A DNA stretch of 64,000 nt from NCBI GenBank assembly GCA_009838465.1, contig VXRN01000003.1, forward strand, positions 43,996-107,995, in the 5' to 3' direction. Of the stretch, positions 1 through 7,672 are shown piece by piece. The stretch is from Dehalococcoidia bacterium (GTDB lineage Bacteria > Chloroflexota > Dehalococcoidia > Lucifugimonadales > UBA1123). The position numbers and the translations under genes were made by a program. How positions within the stretch are numbered: the stretch's first letter is position 1; each line of letters begins with the position of its first letter. The notes beneath the pieces are model-generated. The model was not told where the DNA came from. It saw nothing but the letters and a program-made list of their open reading frames with translations, and ran no database searches.

Positions 1-1
1 G

Positions 2-799
2 CACGAGGTGGGCGAATTGTACGACCTGGGTATCCGCTCGGTCATGCTCTTCGGCATTCCTGAACACAAGGACGAGTGGGGAAGCGACGCTTACAGCCCG
101 ACCGGTATTATCCAGGGAGCGATAGAGGTTATCAAGCAGACCGTGCCAGAAATGATGGTGATTGGAGACGTCTGCCTCTGCGAGTTCACCAGCCACGGGC
201 ACTGCGGAGTGCTGAACGGCAACGGAGTGGATAACGACGCGACGCTCGAACTGCTGGGACAGATGGCGGTGCGACAGGCGGAGGCGGGCGTTGACATGGT
301 AGCTCCCTCGGCGATGATGGACGGCCAGGTCGCGGCGATTCGCAATGCACTGGATGAAGCGGATTTCGAGAACCTGCCCATCATGGCGTACTCCGCGAAG
401 TACGCTTCGGGTTTCTATGGCCCGTTCCGCGTAGCGGCTGACTCGACCCCGCAGTTCGGCGACAGGGCGGGATACCAGATGGATACGCCAAACGTCAGGG
501 AGGCGATGCGGGAGATCGCGCTCGACATCGAGGAAGGCGCGGATATGGTCATGGTGAAGCCCGCCCTGGCGTACCTGGATGTTCTGCGTACCGCGCGGGA
601 GAAATTCGCCACGCCAATCGCCGCCTACAACGTGAGCGGTGAGTACTCGATGGTGAAGGCCGCCGCCGAGAACGAGTGGATTGACGGCAGACGCATAACT
701 ATGGAAATCCTGACGAGTATCAAGCGCGCGGGCGCGGACGTGATTCTGAGCTACCACGCCAAGGAAGTGGCGGAATGGCTCCAGTCCGAGCGGCGATAA
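2..799 (+). CDS. hemB: Porphobilinogen synthase (5' end outside window)
   Basis: Condenses two 5-aminolevulinate molecules to porphobilinogen in cytosolic tetrapyrrole synthesis. The open frame runs through the left edge, so the N-terminal part (roughly 60 of about 325 residues) is missing; GTG at 8 is internal. The two active-site lysine segments are visible ([12 protein letters not shown] and [12 protein letters not shown], the latter carrying the Schiff-base lysine), as is the metal-site cysteine segment [12 protein letters not shown]. The family assignment is secure. The gene is followed after 18 bases by a GYD-domain gene. Confidence 0.97.
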   Translation, partial: HEVGELYDLGIRSVMLFGIPEHKDEWGSDAYSPTGIIQGAIEVIKQTVPEMMVIGDVCLCEFTSHGHCGVLNGNGVDNDATLELLGQMAVRQAEAGVDMVAPSAMMDGQVAAIRNALDEADFENLPIMAYSAKYASGFYGPFRVAADSTPQFGDRAGYQMDTPNVREAMREIALDIEEGADMVMVKPALAYLDVLRTAREKFATPIAAYNVSGEYSMVKAAAENEWIDGRRITMEILTSIKRAGADVILSYHAKEVAEWLQSERR

Positions 800-817
800 A
801 CATATCGGAGAACCCCT

Positions 818-1171
818 ATGGCGACCTACATCCTGCTAATGAGAATGACCCAGAAGGGCAGGCGCAAGATGCTGTCCGACCCCGAGAGTATGCTCGCCTC
901 AGCCCATGGTATAAGCGTGCCGAACACCGGAGTCCTGGGACTGTACGCGGTTCTTGGGGAGTATGACTTCGTAGGAATCGTGTCCGCGCCGGGCAATGAG
1001 GAGGTGGCTCAGTTCTCTATGCACCTGGGTGTCTCGGCCGGTGTGCATATCACGACTCTTCCAGCGATTCCCATAGGCAGACTCGGAGAGGGTGGCGATC
1101 CACTTACTCACAGCGCGGTCGCGCCGGAGGAGACAGAAATAGAGACCGAGTTTGTTGTTGATCGGCATTAG
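818..1171 (+). CDS. GYD-domain protein
   Basis: A 117-residue protein of the GYD family, small dimeric alpha/beta-barrel-like proteins of unknown role. Visible are the N-terminal strand MATYILLMRMTQKG, the GEYDFVGIVSAP segment that gives the family its name, and a final strand with TTLPAIP. The last 30 residues are an acidic, probably disordered tail. It lies 18 bases after hemB, in the same direction. A second family member sits at 3002, so the two bracket the nickel-SOD genes. Function unknown. Confidence 0.8.
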   Translation: MATYILLMRMTQKGRRKMLSDPESMLASAHGISVPNTGVLGLYAVLGEYDFVGIVSAPGNEEVAQFSMHLGVSAGVHITTLPAIPIGRLGEGGDPLTHSAVAPEETEIETEFVVDRH

Positions 1172-1178
1172 CCTGAGA

Positions 1179-1628
1179 TCATCTCAACCTGACCGGCGGC
1201 AACGGCCACAGACGCGCCGCCACAACCCCTGCTATCAGACTTGCGTCAATCGGGCCGAAGGAACGGCTGTCCGTGCTGCGGGCGCGGTTGTCTCCCATAA
1301 CGAAATAGTGGCGGTCGCCGACGTCGAATGAAGCGCTGTCCAGTCCCAGGTAAGCCGGAAGTCCTTGCAAATGGGGTTCTGTGTGCGGGATGCCGTTGAT
1401 GAACAGCAGGCCATCCTCGAACGCCAGGCTATCCCCGGGCAGTCCGACGACGCGCTTGACCTGCCAACGGGGGCCGTTCTCACTAGGCGTGTCTATGATG
1501 ACCATGCGACCTCTGCGGGGGGCGCGGCGAGACGCCGTGACGAGCAGCAGGTCACCGTCATAGAGAGACGGCTCCATGCTCGCGCCTCTGACGACGAATA
1601 GTGAAGGCCAGGATGCGATAGAAGGCAT
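1179..1628 (-). CDS. sodX: S26 family signal peptidase, probable nickel-SOD maturation protease
   Basis: A 149-residue S26 (signal peptidase I-like) serine protease. The catalytic Ser17 lies in RGASMEPSL, Lys58 in WQVKRVVGLPGDS, and the C-terminal box is VMGDNRARSTDS. There is no transmembrane anchor before the catalytic serine, as in the soluble SodX proteases that remove the SodN propeptide to free the nickel hook. The frame stays open to 1817, but ATG 1628 is chosen because it puts the serine at the usual short distance from the N-terminus. The nickel SOD gene 830 bases away supports the role. The start lies only 4 bases from the divergent hydrolase start. Confidence 0.8.
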   Translation of the reverse strand: MPSIASWPSLFVVRGASMEPSLYDGDLLLVTASRRAPRRGRMVIIDTPSENGPRWQVKRVVGLPGDSLAFEDGLLFINGIPHTEPHLQGLPAYLGLDSASFDVGDRHYFVMGDNRARSTDSRSFGPIDASLIAGVVAARLWPLPPVRLR

Positions 1629-1632
1629 TGCG

Positions 1633-2367
1633 ATGTCCTCGACGAATCTCACACAAGACAATAGCACAGCGGTCGTGGAGAAGTGGGTGGAAGTCGCCGG
1701 AGACAGCATACCGTACCTGACGGCGGGAGATTCGGGGCACAAGGCTCTGCTGGTGCATGGCGCGGGCTCGAGCCGGTCCACCTGGAAGGACATCATCCCA
1801 GTCCTGGCAAAGGACAACAGTGTCTATGCCCCCGACCTGATCGGTTTTGGCGATACGCCAAGATGGGACATTCCCCATACACTCGAATACATGTCGGAAT
1901 GCCTCGTGGGCTTCATGGATACAGTCGGCATAGACAAGGCGATACTGGTGGGACACTCCCTGGGCGGCAGAGTGTGCCTTGAGGTAGCGCTGAGGCATCC
2001 CGAAAGAGTGGGCGGACTGGTATTGGAAGCGCCTATGGGTTTTGGGAAGGTGGCGTGGATGGGAAGGCTGTTCAGCCACGCTCGACTGCTGGTACACCGT
2101 GTCCTGGGGATGAAGTCGCCGTATCCTAGGCTCCGTTTTCGCCGGGTGGAGGACGACTTGCCCAGATTCGCAGAGGTCGGCTGCGATACTCTCATACTTT
2201 GGGGAACCAAGGACCCGTACTTTCCACTCGAACAGAGCCGGGTAGCCTTGGATGTCATACCCAGGTCGAGGCTGTCGGTCTACTCCGGGTTGGGGCACTC
2301 GCTGCATGGCTCGGATCCGGCTCGCTTCAGCGCGGATGTCGGAGCATTTCTGGCGGAGCGCGTGTGA
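1633..2367 (+). CDS. Alpha/beta hydrolase
   Basis: A 244-residue alpha/beta-fold hydrolase. The oxyanion segment is LLVHGAGSSRSTW, the nucleophile elbow VGHSLGG (Ser), the acid lies in LILWGTKDPYFP and the His in GLGHSLHG. The substrate cannot be read from the sequence; a C-C hydrolase, esterase or haloperoxidase-like activity is possible. ATG 1633 leaves only 4 bases to the divergent protease start, so promoters must overlap coding sequence or one start is misjudged; ATG 1576 would overlap even more. It lies between sodX and sodN, but a role in SOD maturation is not established. Confidence 0.85.
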   Translation: MSSTNLTQDNSTAVVEKWVEVAGDSIPYLTAGDSGHKALLVHGAGSSRSTWKDIIPVLAKDNSVYAPDLIGFGDTPRWDIPHTLEYMSECLVGFMDTVGIDKAILVGHSLGGRVCLEVALRHPERVGGLVLEAPMGFGKVAWMGRLFSHARLLVHRVLGMKSPYPRLRFRRVEDDLPRFAEVGCDTLILWGTKDPYFPLEQSRVALDVIPRSRLSVYSGLGHSLHGSDPARFSADVGAFLAERV

Positions 2368-2458
2368 ACTCGTGTCGGGGTTGCGCGCCTCCGCCGATTT
2401 TTGTATCTTCATAGGCGCAATGTACAACCCACAGTTTTCTGAAAGGAGAATCTAGGCT

Positions 2459-2917
2459 ATGACAATCACGTCTGCCTTTGCAAGACTAATTGGAGCGCGG
2501 GAAGCGAGCGCCCACTGCGACATCCCGTGTGGAATCTACGACCCCATTTCGGCCAAGATAGCGGCCCAGACCGTGCAGAAGATGGTGCTTCGGATCGAGT
2601 CCCTGGACTACGCCGGCAACGCCGATACCGCTAACACTCTGGCTCGTTATATCACCGTGAAGGAAGAGCACGCGGAACTCTGCAAGCACGAGCTCCGGGT
2701 TCTGTGGGCCGACTACACCTGGCCCGGCACGGACGCCAACGACATCGCCGCCAAGTTCAACGCGGCGCTGAAACTGTCAAGCCAGTGTAAGCAGAGTGTA
2801 AGCATGGAGAGCGCCGAGGCGCTGGTCGCCGCGATTGACGACATCGCTACTGTGTTCTGGTCCACCAAGGGCGTGGAGTACAGCGACCCCAACGCCGCCG
2901 TGCGCTACGGCACGTAG
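2459..2917 (+). CDS. sodN: Nickel superoxide dismutase
   Basis: A 152-residue nickel SOD that disproportionates superoxide. The nickel hook HCDIPCGIYDP starts at residue 19. His1, Cys2 and Cys6 of the mature protein are all present, as is the following G-x-YDP. The first 18 residues (MTITSAFARLIGAREASA) are the propeptide expected to be cut before His19 by the SodX-type protease at 1179. The rest is the usual four-helix-bundle subunit of about 130 residues; the active enzyme is a hexamer. A strong hairpin terminator follows at 2948. Confidence 0.96.
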   Translation: MTITSAFARLIGAREASAHCDIPCGIYDPISAKIAAQTVQKMVLRIESLDYAGNADTANTLARYITVKEEHAELCKHELRVLWADYTWPGTDANDIAAKFNAALKLSSQCKQSVSMESAEALVAAIDDIATVFWSTKGVEYSDPNAAVRYGT

Positions 2918-2947
2918 GATTCGCTCAAGACAAAATAGCTTAGAAAC

Positions 2948-2981
2948 AGCCCCGTCTAGCATCTGTGAGACGGGGCTTTGT
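2948..2981 (+). terminator. Rho-independent terminator after sodN
   Basis: A perfect 10-bp stem (AGCCCCGTCT / AGACGGGGCT) with a 10-base loop, followed by TTTG. It ends the sodN transcript. The T-run is short, so efficiency is uncertain. Confidence 0.8.
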
Positions 2982-3001
2982 GATGAAGGAGAGGTGGATA
3001 A

Positions 3002-3328
3002 ATGCCTAAGTATCTGTTTCAGGCGTCGTACACAGCAGAAGGAGTCGGCGGACTTCTGAAAGAAGGCGGCTCCAAGCGCGTCGAGATGGTAGCCGACATG
3101 ATAAGCGATGTGGGCGGAACGCTCGAATGCTGCTATTACGCATTCGGAGAGGACGACGTAATCGTGATTGCGGAGCTCCCTGATGAGGAAACGGCAATAT
3201 CATTGTCGCTGATAGTGTCCGGGAGCGGTGCGGCTTCCGTCAAGACCACGGTGCTGATAGATCCGGCGACCATAGACGCCGCGGTGCAGAAGAGCGCCGA
3301 CTACAGGCCGCCGGGCTCAGATAGCTAA
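3002..3328 (+). CDS. GYD-domain protein
   Basis: A 108-residue GYD-family protein, closer to the family consensus than the copy at 818. It begins MPKYLFQASYTAEGVGGLLK, has GEDDVIVIAELPDEETA in the GYD position and ends with VKTTVLIDPATIDAAV. GGAGAGG precedes ATG 3002 at normal spacing. Members are small cytosolic proteins of unknown function. It follows sodN beyond a terminator, so it probably has its own promoter. Confidence 0.88.
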   Translation: MPKYLFQASYTAEGVGGLLKEGGSKRVEMVADMISDVGGTLECCYYAFGEDDVIVIAELPDEETAISLSLIVSGSGAASVKTTVLIDPATIDAAVQKSADYRPPGSDS

Positions 3329-3359
3329 TAGTTTCCCAAATAAGGGTGAAGGCTCAGCT

Positions 3360-3686
3360 TTACTTGTAGTCTTCCCGGGGCGGGCTGAAGATGTCCAGCG
3401 CGACCGCCGGCTCGTTGGTGGCCTTCACGTAGTGCTCGACGCCGCCCGGGATCACGTAGGTGTCGCCTTTCTTAACCCTGGTCGTAATGCCGCCTATCGT
3501 GAAGTCGAACTCCCCTTCCAGAACCATTCCCGCCTGTTCATGCGGATGCTCGTGCATCGGCACCTCGGAGTTTGGCGAAATCTCCACTAGGCTCATCATT
3601 ATCTTCTCACCCCACATCGTTCTGAGGAAGACGCCGGGCGCGAGTTCCCTGCGGGCTATGTCGTCAGGATTGTAGGTATAGGTCAA
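3360..3686 (-). CDS. Small cupin-domain protein
   Basis: A 108-residue single-domain cupin. Motif 1 is MHEHPHEQAGMVLEGEFDF and motif 2 is GDTYVIPGGVEHYV, giving the usual metal-binding His/Glu set. Such proteins bind a metal and are either small oxygenases/isomerases or ligand sensors; the substrate is not deducible. It starts a leftward run (cupin - panE-like - cupin - cupin in genome order) with short gaps, which suggests one transcription unit read right to left. Confidence 0.85.
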   Translation of the reverse strand: MTYTYNPDDIARRELAPGVFLRTMWGEKIMMSLVEISPNSEVPMHEHPHEQAGMVLEGEFDFTIGGITTRVKKGDTYVIPGGVEHYVKATNEPAVALDIFSPPREDYK

Positions 3687-3722
3687 GGCGGGGTCCTCCG
3701 TGTCGGTCCGATAATCTGTGTC

Positions 3723-4652
3723 TTACGTGCCGGACACAGCCCTGTTGTGGGCAGGCGTCAGGCAGGCGGTTATGAAGTCGTTCATGGGGGTCGGCACGCC
3801 GAGTCTGTGCCCTAACTCCGATACCTTGCCGTTCAGGTTGGCGAGCTCGAGCGGCCTGCCGCCGTTCAGGTCTGCGTGCATGGAGGAGACCAGGCCGTCT
3901 CTCTCTTCATAGAGATGTGCCATAGTGGTCTCTGCGACATCGTTTGCCAAATTTACTCCGGCGCCGCTGCCCACGGCGGCGGCTTCTTCCATCACTCTGA
4001 GGGTCAGAGCGGCAGTCTGGGGAGTTTCTATGACCTCTTTGAAAGACGAGCGCGTGATGCAGGTCATACCGCTCAGGCCACAGATGTAAACCAGCTTGTT
4101 CCAGAGCGCTTCGTTGATGTCGGTCGCGACCTCGGACTCGATTCCGGCGGACTGGAGCGTTTCGAGGATCGCCGAGCAGCGCGCCGAGGGTCGCCCGTCC
4201 TGTTCGGCGAACACTATTCGGCAGGTGCCGCCGCGTTCGTCGAAAACACCCGGTATGGGATGAGAGGCGTCCACGTAGGCCGCGCCTAGCAGGACTTTGT
4301 CCGCGCCGAAGGCGGCGGAGAGGTCTGAGCCGGAGCCAATGCCGTTTTGCAGCGTCAGGATGGTGGTGTCGCCGCCAACTGCGGGCGCTATTGTCTCAAT
4401 AGCCAGCGCGTTCTGGTATCCCTTCACACAGAACATAACCAGGTCCGGCGTCCAACTGCCGTCGAGCGAAGCGACAGCGTTGACGCTGAGAGTGAAATCG
4501 CCGGAGTTCACGCTGTTCACCCTGAGTCCGTCACGTCGAATGGCGTCCAGGTTTTCGCCCCTGGCGACGAAAACGACGTCGTTATCAGCGCGCGCCAGCA
4601 GGCTTCCGTAGTATCCGCCTACCGCGCCAGCGGCCATTATCAGAATCTTCAT
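3723..4652 (-). CDS. 2-dehydropantoate 2-reductase family protein
   Basis: A 309-residue ApbA/PanE-type oxidoreductase with an N-terminal NADP-binding Rossmann domain (residues 1-170) and a C-terminal helical domain (180-300) carrying the substrate-binding segment EALWNKLVYICGLSGMT. The dinucleotide motif reads MAAGAVGGYYG, with the first glycine of GxGxxG changed to alanine. Authentic PanE makes pantoate for CoA synthesis, but many paralogues act on other 2-keto acids. Its place among cupins leaves the substrate open. Confidence 0.87.
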   Translation of the reverse strand: MKILIMAAGAVGGYYGSLLARADNDVVFVARGENLDAIRRDGLRVNSVNSGDFTLSVNAVASLDGSWTPDLVMFCVKGYQNALAIETIAPAVGGDTTILTLQNGIGSGSDLSAAFGADKVLLGAAYVDASHPIPGVFDERGGTCRIVFAEQDGRPSARCSAILETLQSAGIESEVATDINEALWNKLVYICGLSGMTCITRSSFKEVIETPQTAALTLRVMEEAAAVGSGAGVNLANDVAETTMAHLYEERDGLVSSMHADLNGGRPLELANLNGKVSELGHRLGVPTPMNDFITACLTPAHNRAVSGT

Positions 4653-4667
4653 TTGCAGTCAGACCGC

Positions 4668-4973
4668 CTACTTCTTCAGCTCGACCAGCACATTAACGTA
4701 CCGGCTGTCGGTGTTGTTGACTACGCGGTGAATCTTGTGCTCGCCATGGTAACGCCATGTGCCAGGACCGGATGGGCTGTCCTCGGATGTGCCGTCGTCA
4801 TACTCCACGGTAAGGCCCGCGCCCTCAACGACGATTGTAACGTAGTCGCGCCCGTGCATATGCCAGTCACTCGCCTCGCCCGGTTTGACTACCAGGTTCC
4901 ATATCTTCACGTTGTCGTTCTCGAACAGTACGTCTGTTGCTATATCGCCCAGCGGTTCGTTTCCTCTTGGCAT
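4668..4973 (-). CDS. Small cupin-like protein
   Basis: A 101-residue cupin-fold protein with the metal-site segment DWHMHGRDYVTIVVEG and a second His-containing segment WRYHGEHKIHRVVN. It is a clear paralogue of the next gene upstream (4986-5285), 12 bases away, with the same order of motifs (VKIWNLVVKPGEASDWH against VKTWDLVLEPGQSSDWH). Probably co-transcribed with the panE-like gene. Function unknown. Confidence 0.8.
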   Translation of the reverse strand: MPRGNEPLGDIATDVLFENDNVKIWNLVVKPGEASDWHMHGRDYVTIVVEGAGLTVEYDDGTSEDSPSGPGTWRYHGEHKIHRVVNNTDSRYVNVLVELKK

Positions 4974-4985
4974 AGTCTGTGACTC

Positions 4986-5285
4986 CTACTTCTGCTTTAC
5001 TTCCACGATGGAGTTACTGTACAGCGCGTCTCCGACGTTGGTGACCCTGTGAACCGAGCCATGGTGTCCCTGCACGACCTGGCCCAGCGCAAGGTCGCTG
5101 ACCGAGACCGAGCCGTCCTCGTACTCAGTCCTCAGCCTGCCAGCCCTGGTTACGGTGAACACGTAGGGCATGGAGTGCCTGTGCCAGTCGCTGGACTGTC
5201 CCGGTTCCAGTACCAGGTCCCATGTCTTCACGTGTTCGTCTTCCCACAGTAATTGAGTTCCAACGTCTCCCAATTCACGTTCCAT
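4986..5285 (-). CDS. Small cupin-like protein (paralogue of neighbour)
   Basis: A 99-residue cupin-fold protein, tandem paralogue of the gene at 4668. The His positions are kept (SSDWHRHSMPYVFTVT and QGHHGSVHRV). The pair probably arose by local duplication. It is the first gene of the leftward cupin/panE-like run. Function unknown. Confidence 0.78.
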   Translation of the reverse strand: MERELGDVGTQLLWEDEHVKTWDLVLEPGQSSDWHRHSMPYVFTVTRAGRLRTEYEDGSVSVSDLALGQVVQGHHGSVHRVTNVGDALYSNSIVEVKQK

Positions 5286-5345
5286 GATGGCCTCCTTGCC
5301 GGTCTTAGGTTCTATTGAACGTTTTGTAGTTCATCCTCACCCTAG

Positions 5346-5368
5346 CCCTCTCCCATCAAGGGAGAGGG
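5346..5368. repeat. Dispersed GC-rich hairpin, family 1
   Basis: CCCTCTCCC-ATCAA-GGGAGAGGG, a perfect 9-bp stem flanked by TCACCCTAG. The same core recurs at 18820, 41952 and 53435, with degenerate copies near 19976, 20296 and 40729. It lies between two leftward genes and could act as a terminator or mRNA stabiliser. Confidence 0.8.
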
Positions 5369-5383
5369 GATTATCAATACGGG

Positions 5384-6100
5384 TTAGAAGCCCAGATTTC
5401 TCTGCTTCATGCTGACGAAACTCTGCTGTCCGATGACGATGTGGTCCAGCAGCTCGATGTCCATCATGTCCGCGCTCTGATTAAGACGCCGGGTCACCAG
5501 TATATCCTCTGGACTTGGTGTAGGGTCGCCGGAAGGATGATTGTGGACGACGATGATGTATGGGCAGTTTTCGCGCACGGCGGGCCTTAGTATCTCCGAC
5601 ACGCGTATGGACGCCGAGTTCACCGTCCCCTGGTACACGTCCCTGATCGCCATGACGCGATTCTTGGTGTTCAGCAGCAGAACGCACAGACGCTCCTGGG
5701 CCAACTGCGACATTTCAGGGCCGACGATGTTGTTCACGTCGTCGGGGGAATTTATCGAGGGACGGTGTTCGGGATTGGCGCTGGCCGCGCGCCTGCCGAG
5801 TTCGATTGCCGCCAGCACCTGGCAGGCCTTGACCGCGCTTATCCCGTGAATGTCACTCATGTCTGAAACGCTGGCTTCCGGAAGCCCCGACAGTCCGCCC
5901 ACTTTGACGAGAAGTTTGCTGGAGAGCGTTATCACGTTTTCGCCCTTGACCCCTGTGCGGAGAAGTATGGCTATCAACTCGTTAGTGGAAAGGGCGTTGG
6001 CCCCTAGCTTGAGCAGGCGTTCGCGGGGGAGCATATCCGCGGGCATATCGCGGATCATGGGGTTGTAGGGGGCTGGAGCCTGGTCGGTGTCTTGGGTCAT
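5384..6100 (-). CDS. radC: RadC-family JAB/MPN protein
   Basis: A 238-residue RadC (UPF0758) protein. The N-terminal half has the helix-hairpin-helix-like region (LSTNELIAILLRTGVKGENV ... DIHGISAVKACQVLAAIELG). The C-terminal MPN domain carries the zinc motif HNHPSG plus the Asp of PSPED. Once called a DNA repair protein, its true role is unclear; some members act in mobile-element biology. It is divergent from the broken phosphotransferase at 6180. Confidence 0.93.
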   Translation of the reverse strand: MTQDTDQAPAPYNPMIRDMPADMLPRERLLKLGANALSTNELIAILLRTGVKGENVITLSSKLLVKVGGLSGLPEASVSDMSDIHGISAVKACQVLAAIELGRRAASANPEHRPSINSPDDVNNIVGPEMSQLAQERLCVLLLNTKNRVMAIRDVYQGTVNSASIRVSEILRPAVRENCPYIIVVHNHPSGDPTPSPEDILVTRRLNQSADMMDIELLDHIVIGQQSFVSMKQRNLGF

Positions 6101-6179
6101 TTCGGATGTGTCTGGTAGTTCTGTTCGGTCGGTATTGTATCATGCCGTGAACATTACGAGTCTCGCCTGGGAGGGCGCG

Positions 6180-7088
6180 ATGCAGGAATCAATAGGACCT
6201 GTCCTGCGGCGGCTCCGTGCGCAAATCGCCTCGGACAACGGGAAGTGGGGCGTGACCCGGATATAAATTGCCGGGGCAGGACTGCAATCCCTTGTATTCC
6301 GGGCAGAGTCGAGGGCCTTCGGGCCAATCGCTATCAGAACCCCGATCAGACGTTGGATCATGGATGACAATGACCCGTGCATGGACTCTCGGGATTTGCT
6401 GCGACAGGAGGCTTCCCTGGCCTCCCATATGCTGACGTTCGGCGTCCCGGTACCCCAGGTTCACGCCTTGGTCATCGAGGACCACGGGTTGGACTTTCTG
6501 GTATCCGAATATATCGCCCACGATGGAACGGCCTATGACAGCGGACAGATTGGCGAATTGGTCCGCCGGATTCACGATTGTCCGCTGCCGGAAATACACC
6601 CGGTCGCTCAGACCGGCGCTTCTAACGAAGAGACAATCGCTCTGCGGCTGAGCAGGCGATTAGGTGTCGTAGAGGCTGCATCCGGGCGGCAATTGAGTTC
6701 GCACTCTCTGGACGAATTCAGGACTATTTTAAGAGGACTCGGTGACAGGCGTTCGCTACTCCATATGGACTTGCGTGCAGAGAACATTCTGACAAGGGAC
6801 GGCAATATCGTGGGCCTGGTGGACTGGGATAACGCGCTCTTCAGCGATCCCGCTCTCGAGCTGGCTCGGATGGCAGAGTACGGAGTATTAAACACAGACT
6901 TCCTGGATGGATATGGCGGTTTGGAATGGAAGACTCAGTTGCCCATTTCGCTGAACCTGTTGCTTCGCCTGGACACGGCGGTGATGCTGGCGATTGTATT
7001 CTTGTCCGAGGCTCCTGACTCGCAACGAGTGCGCTCCGCCGTTGAGCGAGTGGCGTTTCTGTGCCGTGCGCTTAAAGGCGAAAATTAG
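6180..7088 (+). pseudogene. Aminoglycoside-phosphotransferase-like kinase interrupted by an in-frame TAA
   Basis: An APH/choline-kinase-fold protein. The downstream part has the catalytic loop LLHMDLRAENIL and the metal-binding GLVDWDNA. Read from ATG 6180 (or GTG 6147) in the same frame, 28 codons end with GVTRI, then TAA at 6264-6266. Translation then continues as IAGAGLQSLVFRAES and GPIAIRTPIRRW, which fits the N-terminal ATP-binding lobe. ATG 6360 would start after that lobe. So the gene is either inactivated by a nonsense mutation, mis-assembled by one base, or restarted internally. The substrate is unknown; aminoglycoside resistance should not be assumed. Confidence 0.75.
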
Positions 7089-7191
7089 CTCCAGCTTGGT
7101 ATCTATCCAGCAACTGTGTCAACACTTGCCCGTCCAGGACTTCGTGCTGTCGCCCATCATATTCGCGATGTCGCTATGGCTCGCCACGCTC

Positions 7192-7221
7192 TTGACACTC
7201 GCGGAAGCGCGTCCCTATACT
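7192..7221 (+). promoter_or_regulatory. Sigma70-type promoter of the trp operon
   Basis: TTGACA at 7192-7197 and TATACT at 7216-7221 with an 18-base spacer. The start point expected near 7228 places the whole T-box leader in the transcript. No other convincing promoter was seen between here and trpS. Confidence 0.75.
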
Positions 7222-7227
7222 CACTTC

Positions 7228-7536
7228 CACAATCAAGATTTCAAAGGCTGAGAACAGGACTAGTACGCCGTCAGGCGGAGCGGCAGAGAGCCGGGGAGAG
7301 GTGAAAGCCCGGCGCTTGCGCGATGGCCGAATGGACCTGGGAGCCGCCAACCGAAGCCGCAGGTGCGGTTGTAGGCTTGGCCGGTGAGGGCACCGTTACC
7401 GAAGCCCGGGGCATCGAGGTCGAAGGACTTCCGTGCCTGTCAATGAGGCTGTCGAGTGCGTTACGCGCTTGACTGCGAATCAGGGTGGCACCACGGATAC
7501 ACCATACCCGTCCCTTTGTTGGGTCGGGTTTTTTTG
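7228..7536 (+). promoter_or_regulatory. Tryptophan T-box leader with terminator
   Basis: The stem I hallmark AGAGAGCCGGGGAGAGGTGA, followed by AAGCCCGGC, lies at about 7284-7313. The likely specifier TGG is in GAATGGACC (7332-7334). The conserved T-box AGGGTGGCACCACGG is at 7482-7496. Its TGGC pairs with the tRNA 3' end GCCA, so it fits a tRNA with G as discriminator, as tRNA-Trp has. A terminator stem (ACCCG-T-CCC / GGG-T-CGGGT) and a T-run follow at 7506-7536. Uncharged tRNA-Trp should stabilise the antiterminator and turn on trpS and the trp genes downstream. Confidence 0.92.
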
Positions 7537-7570
7537 TTTGGTCAAGAGTTTCCTGTTTGGAGGTGAAGGC

Positions 7571-7615
7571 GTGAAAGAAGTAGTCCGCCGATCATTGTGG
7601 AGAGCGAATCGTTAG
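7571..7615 (+). CDS. Possible 14-codon leader peptide with one Trp codon
   Basis: GGAGG at 7559-7563 sits 7 bases before GTG 7571, which opens MKEVVRRSLWRANR and then TAG. A 7-bp hairpin (GAACGGC-ACTC-GCCGTTC, 7638-7655) follows before the trpS ribosome site. The strong ribosome site and the Trp codon suggest a translated leader peptide adding a second layer of control, but a single Trp codon is weak evidence. It may be chance. Confidence 0.35.
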   Translation: MKEVVRRSLWRANR

Positions 7616-7672
7616 CAATCACGGTTTTTTATTGCACGAACGGCACTCGCCGTTCTATCCAAAGAGGGAAAC

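Noticed and set aside
1558..2427. 289-codon minus-strand frame opposite the alpha/beta hydrolase
   Set aside because: Composition is Arg/His-rich nonsense and the plus strand has a complete catalytic triad.
6360..7088. Complete phosphotransferase starting at ATG 6360
   Set aside because: Sequence upstream in the same frame continues the kinase N-lobe, so this start would drop the ATP-binding part.
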